From: Ramlibacter sp.
GTDB lineage: Bacteria > Pseudomonadota > Gammaproteobacteria > Burkholderiales > Burkholderiaceae_C
Assembly: GCA_019635415.1 (NCBI GenBank)
Contig: JAHBZN010000001.1
Span: forward strand, 124,001-188,000
Direction: 5' to 3'
DNA: 64,000 bases
The notes below the pieces were generated by a model, which saw nothing but the letters and a program-made list of their open reading frames with translations, did not search any database and had not been told where the DNA came from. This document shows positions 8,001 to 18,391 of this stretch, piece after piece; position 1 is the first letter of the stretch, and each line of letters opens with the position of its first letter. The position numbers and the translations under genes are program-made.

Positions 8001-11000
8001 ACTTCATCAACACCGCGGCGCAAACCATCTCGGCACCACCAGCGCCAACATGGTGGCTGGAGAATCGCAGGTGTCGCTGGACAACGGAGCCACCTGGGCC
8101 ACCGCCACCACCAGCGTGGGGGGGCCAACAGACCTGGTCGCTGGCCACCACACTGACCGCCAGCAACACACACTCAGGGTCAGAAAGTCACCGACACCGC
8201 GGCAACAGCGGCACCGCGGCCACAGGCCTACGTGCTGGACACCACGGCGCCCACCTCACCACCATCCACCATTGCGTTCTCGGCGACACGGGCAGTTTCC
8301 GGGCACGACTTCATCACCAACACCGCGGCGCAAAAACCATTCGGCACCACCAGCGCCAACATGGTGGCCGGGGAAATCAGCAGGTGTCGCTGGACAACGG
8401 AGCCACCTGGGCCACCGCCACCACCAGCGTGGGGGCCAACACCTGGTCGCTGGCCACCACACTGACCGCCAGCAACACACTCAGGGTCAGAGTCACCGAC
8501 ACCGCAGGCAACAGCGGCACCGCGGCCAGCCAGGCCTACGTGCTGGACACCACGGCGCCCACCACCACCATATCCACCATTGCGTTCTCGGCGGACACGG
8601 GCAGTTCGGGCACGGACTTCATCACCAACACCGCGGCAAACCATCTGGCACCACCAGCGCCAACATGGTGGCTGGAGCAAATGTGCAGGTGTCGCTGGAC
8701 AACGGAGCCACCTGGGCCACAGCCACCACCAGCGTGGGGGCCAACACCTGGTCGCTGGCCACCACACTGACCGCCAGCAACACACTCAGGGTCAGAGTCA
8801 CCGACACCGCAGGCAACAGCGGCACCGCGGCCAGCCAGGCCTACGTGCTGGACACCACGGCGCCCACCACCACCATATCCACCATTGCGTTCTCGGCGGA
8901 CACGGGCAGTTCGGGCACGGACTTCATCACCAACACCGCGGCGCAAACCATCTCGGGCACCACCAGCGCCAACATGGTGGCTGGAGAAATCGTGCAGGTG
9001 TCGCTGGACAACGGAGCCACCTGGGCCACCGCCACCACCAGCGTGGGGGCCAACACCTGGTCGCTGGCCACCACACTGACCGCCAGCAACACACTCAGGG
9101 TCAGAGTCACCGACACCGCAGGCAACAGCGGCACCGCGGCCAGCCAGGCCTACGTGCTGGACGCCACGGCGCCGGCGGCGCCGAGCACCCCAGACCTGGC
9201 CACGGCCAGCGACAGCGGCAGCTCCAGCACGGACAACATCACCAACGTCACCACCCCCACCATCACGGGCACGGCCGAGGCCGGGGCGCTGGTCACCCTT
9301 TACGACACCGACGGCACCACGGTGCTGGGCACCGCCACGGCCACGGGGGGCAACTGGAGCATCGTCACCACGGCGCTGGGCCAGGGGGTGCACACCCTGA
9401 CAGCCAAGGCCACGGATGCGGCCGGCAACACCAGCGTGGCCTCCAGCGGGTTGGGCATCACCATCGACACCACGGCGCCGGCGGCGCCGAGCACCCCAGA
9501 CCTGGCCACGGCCAGCGACAGCGGCAGCTCCAGCACGGACAATCTCACCAACGTCACCACCCCCACCATCACGGGCACGGCCGAGGCCGGGGCGCTGGTC
9601 ACCCTTTACGACACCGACGGCACCACGGTGCTGGGCACCGCCACGGCCACGGGGGGCAACTGGAGCATCGTCACCACGGCGCTGGGCCAGGGGGCGCACA
9701 CCCTGACAGCCAAGGCCACGGATGCGGCCGGCAACACCAGCGTGGCCTCCAGCGGGTTGGGCATCACCATCGACACCACGGCGCCCACCACCACCATATC
9801 CACCATTGCGTTCTCGGCGGACACGGGCAGTTCGGGCACGGACTTCATCACCAACACCGCGGCGCAAACCATCTCGGGCACCACCAGCGCCAACATGGTG
9901 GCTGGAGAAATCGTGCAGGTGTCGCTGGACAACGGAGCCACCTGGGCCACAGCCACCACCAGCGTGGGGGCCAACACCTGGTCGCTGGCCACCACACTGA
10001 CCGCCAGCAACACACTCAGGGTCAGAGTCGTCGACACCGCAGGCAACAGCGGCACTGCGGCCAGCCAGGGCCTACGTGCTGACACCACGGCGCCCACCAC
10101 CACCATATCCACCATTGCGTTCTCGGCGGACAATGGGCGTTCGGGCACGGACTTCATCACCAACACCGGCGCAAACCATCTGGCAATCTTCACCAGCGCC
10201 AACATGGTGGCTGGAGAAATCGTGCAGGTGTCGCTGGACAACGGAGCCACCTGGGCCACCGCCACCACCAGCGTGGGGCCAACACCTGGTCGCTGGCCAC
10301 CACACTGACCGCCAGCAACACACTCAGGTCAGAGTCACGACACCGCAGGCAACAGTGGCGCACCGCGGCTGCCAGGCCTACGTGTTGACACTACGGCGCC
10401 CACCACCACCATATCCACCATTGCGTTCTCGGCGGACACGGGCAGTTCGGGCACGGACTTCATCACCAACACCGCGGCGCAAACCATCTCGGGCACCACC
10501 AGCGCCAACATGGTGGCTGGAGAAATGCGCAGGTGTCGCTGGACAACGGAGCCACCTGGCCACCGCCACCACCAGCGTGGGCTCACCTGGTCGCTACGCT
10601 CACTGAATCGCCAGCAACACACTCAGGGTCAGTCACCGACACCGCAGGCAACAGCGGCACCGCGGCCAGCCAGGCCTACGTGCTGGACACCACGGCGCCC
10701 ACCACCACCATATCCACCATTGCGTTCTCGGCGGACACGGGCAGTTCGGGCACGGACTTCATCACCAACACCGCGGCGCAAACCATCTCGGGCACCACCA
10801 GCGCCAACATGGTGGCTGGAGAAATCGTGCAGGTGTCGCTGGACAACGGAGCCATCAGCCACCGCCACCACCAGCGTGGGGCCAACACCTGGTCGCTGGC
10901 CACCACACTGACCGCCAGCAACACACTCAGGGTCAGAGTCACCGACACTGCGGGCACAGGCACCGCGGCCAGCCAGGCCTACGTGCTGGACACCACGGCG

Positions 11001-14000
11001 CCCACCACCACCATATCCACCACAAGTGCCCTCGGCACGGGCAAAGTTCGGGCACGGACTTCATCACCAATACCGCGGCGCAAACCATCTGGCACCACCA
11101 GCGCCAACATGGTGGCTAAGAACGTGCAGGTGTCGCTGGACAACGGAGCCACCTGGGCCACAGCCACCACCAGCGGGGGCCAACACCTGGTCGCTGGCCA
11201 CCACACTGACCGCCAGCAACACACTCAGGGTCAGGAGTCACCGACACCGCAGGCAACAGCGGCACCGCGGCCAGTCCAGGCCTACGTGCTGGACACCACG
11301 GCGCCCACCACCACCATATCCACCATTGCGTTCTCGGCGGACACGGGCAAGCCCGCAGGCACGGACTTATCACCAACACCGCGGCGCAAAACCATCTCGG
11401 CACCACCAGCGCCAACATGGTGGCTGGAGAAATGCAGGTGTCGCTGGACAACGGAGCCACCTGGGCCACCGCCACCACCAGCGTGGGGTCCAACACCTGG
11501 TCGCTGGCCACCACACTGACCGCCAGCAACACACTCAGGGTCAGAGTCACCGACACCGCGGGCAACAGCGGCACCGCGGCCAGCCAGGCCTACGTGCTGG
11601 ACACCACGGCGCCGGCGGCGCCGAGCACCCCGGACCTGGCCACGGCCAGCGACAGCGGCAGCTCCAGCACGGACAACATCACCAACGTCACCACCCCCAC
11701 CATCACGGGCACGGCCGAGGCCGGGGCGCTGGTCACCCTTTACGACACCGACGGCACCACGGTGCTGGGCACCGCCACGGCCACGGGGGGCAACTGGAGC
11801 ATCGTCACCACGGCGCTGGGCCAGGGGGCGCACACCCTGACAGCCAAGGCCACGGATGCGGCCGGCAACACCAGCGTGGCTCCAGCGGGTTGGGCATCAC
11901 CATCGACACCTCACGGTGCCGGCAGGCGCCGAGCACCCTGACCTGGCCACAGCCATGACAGCGGCAGCTCCAGCACGGACAACATCACCAACGTCACCAC
12001 CCCACCATCACGGGCACGGCCGAGGCCGGGGCGCTGGTCACCCTTTACGACACCGACGGCACCACGGTGCTGGGCACCGCCACGGCCACGGGGGCAACTG
12101 AGCATCGTCACCACGGCGCTGGGCCAGGGGCGCAATAAATTCCTGACAGCCAAGGCCACGGATGCGGCCGCAACACCAGCGTGGCCTCCAGCGTTGGGTA
12201 TCACCATCGACACCACGAGGCACGGTTATGCCGAGCACCGGACCTGGCCACGGCCAGCGACAGCGGCAGCTCCAGCACGGACAACATCACCAACGTCACC
12301 ACCCCCACCATCACGGGCACGGCCGAGGCCGGGGCGCTGGTCACCCTTTACGACACCGACGGCACCACGGTGCTGGGCACCGCCACGGCCACGGGGGGCA
12401 ACTGGAGCATCGTCACCACGGCGCTGGGCCAGGGGGCGCACACCCTGACAGCCAAGGCCACGGATGCGGCCGGCAACACCAGCGTGGCCTCCAGCGGGTT
12501 GGGCATCACCATCGACACCACGGCGCCGGCGGCGCCGAGCACCCCGGACCTGGCCACGGCCAGCGACAGCGGCAGCTCCAATACGGACGATCTCACCAAC
12601 GTCACCACCCCCACCATCACGGGCACGGCCGAGGCCGGGGCGCTGGTCACCCTTTACGACACCGACGGCACCACGGTGCTGGGCACCGCCACGGCCACGG
12701 GGGGCAACTGGAGCATCGTCACCACGGCGCTGGGCCAGGGGGCGCACACCCTGACAGCCAAGGCCACGGATGCGGCCGGCAACACCAGCGTGGCCTCCAG
12801 TGGGTTGGGCATCACCATCGACACCACGGCGCCGGTGGTGACTGCGGTCAATTCGGGCACCGCGGATGGCACCTACAAGGTGGGTGACCTGATTACTGTG
12901 AGCGTTGCCTTTAACGAAATCGTCAACGTGACCGGCACTCCGCAACTGACGCTCGAGACCGGCCCCGTTGACAGGGCCGTCAACTACGCCAGTGGCAGCG
13001 GTACCAATACGCTGAACTTCAGCTACACCGTTCAGGCGGGGGACACGAGTGCCGATCTCGACTATCTGAGCACCACGGCCCTGGCCCTCAACGGCGGCAC
13101 GATCAAGGACACGGCAGGCAACGATGTGACCCTGACCCTGGCGACGCCCGGCGCGGCCAACTCGCTAGGTGCCAACAAGGCGCTGGTGGTTGACGGGGTC
13201 GGGCCCGTCCTGCTTTCGGGCGCCGTCAACGGCAATTCGCTGGTCCTGAATTACTCGGACATCAGCGCGCTGGATGCCGTGAACGCCCCGTTGGTGGGGG
13301 CCTTCGCCGTGGTGTCCGGTGGGTCCAGCAATGCCGTCACTTCCCTGGCGGTGGACGGCGTGGCCAAGACGGTCACGTTGACGCTGACCACGGCAGTCCT
13401 GGCGGGGCAAACCGTGACAGTGGCTTACACCGACCCCACGGCCGGCAACGACGTCAACGCCGTGCAGGACGTTCTGGGCAATGACGCCGCGTCCTTCAGC
13501 GCGACCAATGTGACCAACAGTACGCCGACGCCTGCACCGACTCCCAACGTACCGGGTTCGGGCCTGCTGATTTCCCTGAGCGGGCCGTCAGGGGCGGCGC
13601 CCCAGATGGGCGATACCCTGACCGCCAACACCCAGTCACTGACTGACCCGGACGGGTTGGGTCCGTTCAGCTTCCAGTGGCTGCGCGATGGCGCGGCCAT
13701 CGCAGGAGCCAATACGTCCAGCTACGTCCTGGGGAGCGACGACGTCGGCGCCCACATTTCCCTGACGGTGGACTACCGCGATGGACGAGGTGCTTCCGAG
13801 CACGTGGTTTCGGGAAGCTCCGCCGCCGTGACCGACAGCGATGGCGTTCCCGGGTCTGTCGAGTCCCAGGCCCCTGCCGTGCATGCCGGCGGCTTGCTGG
13901 GGGATGGCAACGGCGACGGCCTGCTGGACGACTACCAGGTCAGTGTGACCTCTGCACCGGTTCCCGGGGCGGGGAGCGAGGCCTCCCGGTTTGTCACGCT

Positions 14001-14430
14001 CGTGGCCGATTCGGCCAAGGGATTCATTGACACCTCCGATGGCAACAAGGCGGTCATCTTCGGCTTCAACGTGGCTGACGTCCCGGTCAGCGCGCCGACA
14101 ACTCTGGCGCTCAATGGCGCACTGAAGTTCGGTGCCCAGGTCGGCGGCCTGGGCACGGTCGAAACCTTCAGTGTGTTCGTCGACAGCAGCACCCACGCCA
14201 ACGCGTACTGGCTGCAGGACACCTCCGGCAACTGGACGAATGTGGCGACCGCGGTCGAGACCGTGGGCAGCAAGATTCGCATTGACTTTGCCATCACCGA
14301 TGGTGGCCAGTTCGACTCGGATGGTGTGGCCAATGGCGTGATCGTCAGCACCGGGGTGGTTGGCCATGTGCCCGTGAGCCTCGTGGGCCACCAGCCCGAC
14401 CCCGTGCCGGGGGGCGGATTCTGGTTCTGA
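5006..14430 (+). CDS. Giant DUF4347 / Ig-like repeat surface protein, type I secretion substrate (frame broken in repeats)
   Basis: The N-terminus is a DUF4347 domain (about residues 23-187; [29 protein letters not shown]). A right-handed beta-helix-like, extremely Gly-rich stretch follows to about 6640. Next come a [14 protein letters not shown] domain, 19 Ig-like repeats (7007-12819), a second [12 protein letters not shown] domain, a SwmB domain (about 13200-13530), an Ig-like domain and a C-terminal domain like the choice-of-anchor U type, ending PGGGFWF. The N-terminal frame is open from 5006 to 7201 and the C-terminal frame from 12181 to 14430. Between them many one- or two-base indels break the frame, always inside repeats. 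Setting every repeat to its unit length reconnects both ends and gives about 3154 residues. A lipoprotein and T1SS genes follow directly, so the product is very probably exported by them as an adhesin. The call of error rather than pseudogene is inference. Confidence 0.75.
7007..12819 (+). repeat. Tandem Ig-like coding repeats, order A7-B2-A6-B4
   Basis: Nineteen tandem units. Thirteen are type A (intact length 309 bases, 103 residues; begins [20 protein letters not shown]). Six are type B (306 bases, 102 residues; begins [20 protein letters not shown]). Type A starts at 7007, 7315, 7624, 7931, 8238, 8546, 8851, then 9772, 10081, 10387, 10686, 10989 and 11292. Type B starts at 9160, 9466, then 11600, 11905, 12209 and 12514. 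Intact copies are virtually identical in DNA. Several units (for example those at 7624... 7931, 10387, 10686, 11905) are 1-10 bases off the unit length. The 19 units together fall 40 bases short of their expected 5853. Confidence 0.9.
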
Positions 14431-14501
14431 TGCAATTTGAAGTCCCGTCTCGGAGGCCCGGCAGGACCGGGCGCCGACTCGCCAACCACAGTGGAAATCC
14501 A

Positions 14502-15242
14502 ATGACCCAAGTTTTTCAGTTCTTCCGAGTCCTGATGTTCATCGCCCTGGTTGGGCTGACAGCCTGCGGGGGCGGCGGTGGCAGCGGTGGGGTGTCCCCT
14601 CCGCCTCCCGCCGCCAATGCGGAAGCGACTCAAGGGTTCTGGTCGGGGCCGGTGGATGCCCAGACCACGGCTTTGGCGGTGTACCTGGCCGAGGGCCCGG
14701 TCTGGACCATCGTGCAGACCGGCACTGCGACCACCGCGCTGGTGGTGGGAACGAGCACGGTCAGCGGCTCCGCGTTTGCCGTGGCCGGGCGCAATTTCAA
14801 TCTGGCGAGTGGTGCCACCAGCAGTTTCAGCATCAGTGGCTCGGTGGTGCCCCGGGGGACGTTGAGCGTGGCGGCCGCGGGGACGGCGCCGGCGTACGCG
14901 CTGGTCTACAACAAGGCCTACGAAAGTCCGGCGCAACTTGCTGACATCAGCGGTGCATGGCGCGCCACATTCAATGGCGGCTCGGTCGTCCTGACCCTCA
15001 ATATCTCGGGTGCCGGCGTGCTCACCGGCAGCACCAATACAGGATGCAGCTACACCGGCAGTGTGGCGCCCCACGCGGGCGGGGTGGCGGTATTTGACCT
15101 TGCGCTCACCGAGAGCTGCGTCGGTTCGGCGATTCAGCAATTTGCCGGCATCACGACCCTGAACGCTGCGCGGACGGTGCTGTCCGCGGCATTCGCCACC
15201 AGCAACCTCTCGGGCGCCAGCGCCTTCCAGGCCACGCGCTAG
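14502..15242 (+). CDS. Predicted lipoprotein of the secretion locus
   Basis: A 246-residue protein with a lipoprotein signal: hydrophobic FRVLMFIALVGL, then lipobox LTAC with the acylated Cys at about residue 22, and a Gly/Ser linker GGGGGSGG. The ATG at 14502 is preferred over the in-frame codon at 14430 because it places the lipid signal at the N-terminus. The mature part is rich in Ala, Thr, Ser and Gly with short beta-type segments (QGFWSG at its start) and no catalytic motif I recognise. It lies between the secreted protein and the ABC transporter on the same strand. It may help retain or fold the adhesin at the outer membrane; this is inference from position. Confidence 0.65.
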   Translation: MTQVFQFFRVLMFIALVGLTACGGGGGSGGVSPPPPAANAEATQGFWSGPVDAQTTALAVYLAEGPVWTIVQTGTATTALVVGTSTVSGSAFAVAGRNFNLASGATSSFSISGSVVPRGTLSVAAAGTAPAYALVYNKAYESPAQLADISGAWRATFNGGSVVLTLNISGAGVLTGSTNTGCSYTGSVAPHAGGVAVFDLALTESCVGSAIQQFAGITTLNAARTVLSAAFATSNLSGASAFQATR

Positions 15243-15263
15243 CCCGTCGAAGCCGACGTCTCC

Positions 15264-17042
15264 ATGTCCTTTGTTCCATCCTCCGCAGGCCATGCGATGG
15301 GAGGGGGTGCACCGGCGCCCCAGGCCGGGCGGCTGCAGTCCGAGCTGGGCCAGTCGCTGGCCCGGTTTCGTTCGGCCTGGGTGACGCTGGGGGTCTTCTC
15401 GATGGTCATCAACCTGTTGGGTTTGGTGCCGTCGCTGTACATGCTGCAGATGTACGACCGGGTCCTGGTCAGCCGCAACCTGGGCACGCTTTGGGCGATC
15501 AGTGCCATCGCGGTGGCCCTGATCGCGCTGCTGGCCTCGCTCGAGTGGGTTCGCGCCAATGTTCTGGTGCGCATCGGCAATCAGCTCGATCACCAGATGG
15601 GGGGGCGCGTCTTTGACGCGAACTTCCACCAGTTGCTGCGCCAGGGGCGGGGGAATCCGGTGCAGCCGCTGGCTGACTTTGCCAATGTGCGGCAATTCCT
15701 CACCGGCCCCGCGATCGGTTATTTCGATCTGCCGTGGGTGCCGATCTACTTGCTCGCCTGTTTTCTGCTCCATCCCGTGCTGGGCCTGATTTCGCTGCTG
15801 GGCTTGCTGGTGTCGGTGACGCTGGCCGTCGTAACCTCGCGGCTGACCGAGCCGGTGCTCTCCCAGGCCCAGAAGGCCGCCATGCAGGCCAATGGCTTTG
15901 CCGGTAATCAGCTGCGCAACGTGGAAGTCATGGAGGCCATGGGCATGCTGTCGGGTATCCGTCGCCGCTGGTGGGACCGGCATGGCCAGATGCTGGCGTT
16001 GCAATCCCGGGCGTCTGATCGTGCGGCTGTGCTGGCTGCCGCCAGCAAGAACTTCAGAGTGGCCATGCAGTCGGTGATCCTGGGGGCCGGAGCCTACCTG
16101 GTGGTCGAAGGATCGGCGACGCCGGGCACCATGATCGCGGCGTCGATCCTCATGGGCAAGGCGTTGGGCCCGGTGGACCAGGTCATCGGCTCCTGGAAGC
16201 AGGTGGTGGCCGTTCGCGATGCGTGGGACCGCCTGGTGGCCTTGCTGCAGGCCCAGCCGGCACCACCCGTCACCTTGACCTTGCCCGCGCCGACGGGCCA
16301 GTTGCGTGCCGAGGGCCTGTTGGCCGCACCGCCCGGCCGCGCGGGCCTGGTGCTGCGCGGCGTGAGTTTTGCGGCCCGCCCGGGCGAAATCCTCGGTGTT
16401 GTGGGGCCCAGCGCGTCCGGCAAATCCACGCTGGCGCGTGTGCTCGTGGGCATCTGGCCGACCGCAGGCGGCACCGTCCGTCTCGATGGTGCCGATGTGT
16501 CGACCTGGAACAAGTCCGAACTTGGCCCGCACATCGGTTACCTACCTCAGGACGTGGCGTTGATGGAGGGGTCGGTCGCCGAGAACATTGCCCGTTTCGG
16601 TCCGCTGGACGATGAAAAAATCGTGCGGGCGGCGCAGGCCGCCGGAGTTCATGAAATGGTGCTCCGCTTGCCATCGGGCTACGAGACCCCGCTGGGCGCC
16701 GGTGGCGCCGGCTTGTCAGGCGGCCAGCGCCAGCGCATTGCGTTGGCGCGAGCCCTGTACGGCGACCCTGCACTGGTGGTGCTGGACGAGCCCAATGCCA
16801 GCCTGGACGATGCCGGCGAGGCGGCCCTGTTGCAGGCCATCCTGGCCCTCAAGGAAAAAGGGCGCACGATCATCATGATTGCCCACCGCCTTTCCGTGCT
16901 CAACGTGGTGGACAACCTGCTGGTGCTGAACGATGGCGTGGTGGCTGCATTCGGCCCCCGGCAGCAGGTGTTGCAGCTCAACTCCGCTCAGGCGCCGCAG
17001 AATGCCATAGGCGCTTCGGCGCCTCAGGGGGCCGCGTCATGA
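15264..17042 (+). CDS. Type I secretion system permease/ATPase
   Basis: A 592-residue ABC exporter of the PrtD type: an N-terminal membrane domain with the typical segment GLVPSLYMLQMYDRVLVSRN and about six membrane spans, then an ATPase. Walker A is GPSASGKST (near residue 380), the signature LSGGQ is near 484 and Walker B is LVVLDEP near 508. There is no C39 peptidase domain, so substrates are not cleaved at a double-Gly leader by this protein. It powers export of unfolded proteins from cytoplasm to outside. The stop overlaps the next gene's start (ATGA). It belongs to the operon with the giant repeat protein. Confidence 0.92.
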   Translation: MSFVPSSAGHAMGGGAPAPQAGRLQSELGQSLARFRSAWVTLGVFSMVINLLGLVPSLYMLQMYDRVLVSRNLGTLWAISAIAVALIALLASLEWVRANVLVRIGNQLDHQMGGRVFDANFHQLLRQGRGNPVQPLADFANVRQFLTGPAIGYFDLPWVPIYLLACFLLHPVLGLISLLGLLVSVTLAVVTSRLTEPVLSQAQKAAMQANGFAGNQLRNVEVMEAMGMLSGIRRRWWDRHGQMLALQSRASDRAAVLAAASKNFRVAMQSVILGAGAYLVVEGSATPGTMIAASILMGKALGPVDQVIGSWKQVVAVRDAWDRLVALLQAQPAPPVTLTLPAPTGQLRAEGLLAAPPGRAGLVLRGVSFAARPGEILGVVGPSASGKSTLARVLVGIWPTAGGTVRLDGADVSTWNKSELGPHIGYLPQDVALMEGSVAENIARFGPLDDEKIVRAAQAAGVHEMVLRLPSGYETPLGAGGAGLSGGQRQRIALARALYGDPALVVLDEPNASLDDAGEAALLQAILALKEKGRTIIMIAHRLSVLNVVDNLLVLNDGVVAAFGPRQQVLQLNSAQAPQNAIGASAPQGAAS

Positions 17043-18388
17043 GCGCGCGCGACGAAGGGGCCCTGGCCCCGGGCGCCGCAGCGGGCCCGCTCCTGGCGCC
17101 GGCGCCCGTGGACGTTGCGCGCACCCTGCGGGTGGGCTGGTGGATTCTGCTGCTGGGCTTTGGCGGCTTTTTGCTGTTTGCCATTCTGGTACCGCTGGAC
17201 GAAGGCGTGCCCGCGCCCGCGACCATCGTGGTCGAGAACCGCAGCACCCAGATCCAGCATCCCACGGGTGGCGTGGTCACCGAGCTCGCGGTGCACGAGG
17301 GTCAGCGCGTCACGCGGGGCGAGGTCTTGCTGCGCCTGGCCGACGTGAGCGCCCGGGCTGGCCTGGACGAAGTCAAGGGACAGTGGATTTCCCTCAAGGC
17401 TGCCGAGGCACGCCTCATGGCGGAGCAGGCCGACCGGGCGAGCGTCAAATTCCCTGCCGAGCTGCTGGCATTGCGGGACGAACCGTTCGCGCGCCAGCAG
17501 ATGGCGCTGCAGGAGGAACTGTTTGCCACGCGCCGCCGTGCCCTGACCAGCGAGTTGACCGCCATCGGCCACCAGCGCAGTGCGATCGAAGCCAGCCTGG
17601 GGGGGGCCCGGCAGTCCCTTGCAGCCCGGCGCCAGCAGTACGCCCTGATCGAGCGGGAACTGGTGGGCGTGCGGCAGATGGTGGCGGATGGCTTCACTCC
17701 CCAGTCCCGCCAGAGCGAACTGGAGCGGCAGGCCGCGGACCTGCGCGCCGGGCTGGCGGACCTGCAGGGCAACGAGGCGCGCCTGCGCGAGTCGCTGGCC
17801 GAAGTGGGGTACCGCCAGCAGCAGCGCCGACAGGAATACCGCAAGGAGGCCGAGGCCATGCTGGCCGATGCACGGCGCGACGCGGGCACCCAGGCCGAAC
17901 GGATGAAGACCGCCACCGAAGGCCAGGAGCGCACGGTCCTGCGCGCACCCATCGATGGCGCCGTGGTCGGGCTGGCCGGTGCCAACGTGGGCAGCGTCAT
18001 CGCACCCGGGGCGCGGATCATGGAAATCGTGCCGGACGAGGCCCGCCTCGTGCTCGAGGCGCAGATTGCTCCCCAGCTCATCGACCGCATCCAGCCGGGC
18101 AGCCCGGCCGACATCCACCTGCAGGCGTTTGTGAACCTGCCTCAGCTGGTGCTCAAGGGGCGCGTGGTCACGGTATCGGCCAGCAGCCTGGTCGACCCGA
18201 CCACCCACCGGGCCTACTACCTCGCGCGGGTGGAGGTCACGCCTGAAGGATTGAGCCAGCTCGCGGGGCGGTCGCTGCAACCCGGCATGCCTGCCGACGT
18301 GGTGGTCAAGACGGGCGAGCGCAGTGTGTTGAATTACCTGCTTCGCCCGCTGCTCAAGCGGTTTGCCGAGTCCCTGAAAGAAGCCTGA
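17039..18388 (+). CDS. HlyD family type I secretion periplasmic adaptor
   Basis: A 449-residue membrane fusion protein. It has a short cytoplasmic N-terminus, one membrane span (WWILLLGFGGFLLFAILVPL, about 34-53) and a lipoyl half with HPTGGVVTELAVHEGQRV. A long coiled-coil hairpin rich in Arg/Glu/Gln (about residues 105-290) follows, then the second lipoyl half RAPIDGAVVGL and a C-terminal beta-barrel ending in the family's GMPADVVVKTGERSVLNYLLRPL motif. It bridges the ABC transporter and the TolC-type channel. It overlaps the transporter by four bases and is three bases from the TolC gene, confirming one operon. Confidence 0.93.
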   Translation: MSARDEGALAPGAAAGPLLAPAPVDVARTLRVGWWILLLGFGGFLLFAILVPLDEGVPAPATIVVENRSTQIQHPTGGVVTELAVHEGQRVTRGEVLLRLADVSARAGLDEVKGQWISLKAAEARLMAEQADRASVKFPAELLALRDEPFARQQMALQEELFATRRRALTSELTAIGHQRSAIEASLGGARQSLAARRQQYALIERELVGVRQMVADGFTPQSRQSELERQAADLRAGLADLQGNEARLRESLAEVGYRQQQRRQEYRKEAEAMLADARRDAGTQAERMKTATEGQERTVLRAPIDGAVVGLAGANVGSVIAPGARIMEIVPDEARLVLEAQIAPQLIDRIQPGSPADIHLQAFVNLPQLVLKGRVVTVSASSLVDPTTHRAYYLARVEVTPEGLSQLAGRSLQPGMPADVVVKTGERSVLNYLLRPLLKRFAESLKEA

Positions 18389-18391
18389 GCC

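Noticed and set aside
7888..10308. A long 806-residue reading frame with a His-rich N-terminal part ([12 protein letters not shown]) in the repeat region
   Set aside because: It is the +1 or +2 frame of the Ig-like repeats joined to the real frame after an indel. The His-rich part is simply the shifted reading of the ACC-rich repeat.
7150..12220. Programmed frameshifting to make variant adhesins
   Set aside because: The indels are of many kinds and positions, with no slippery site or downstream structure repeated at them; random sequence error is simpler.
7007..12819. CRISPR array or satellite DNA
   Set aside because: Units are 306-309 bases with no spacers and code for Ig-like modules in frame with both flanking domains.
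13932..16532. An 866-codon open frame on the minus strand opposite the surface protein, lipoprotein and ABC transporter
   Set aside because: Long antisense frames are common in DNA of this GC content. It has no recognisable domain, and the plus strand has clear motifs throughout.
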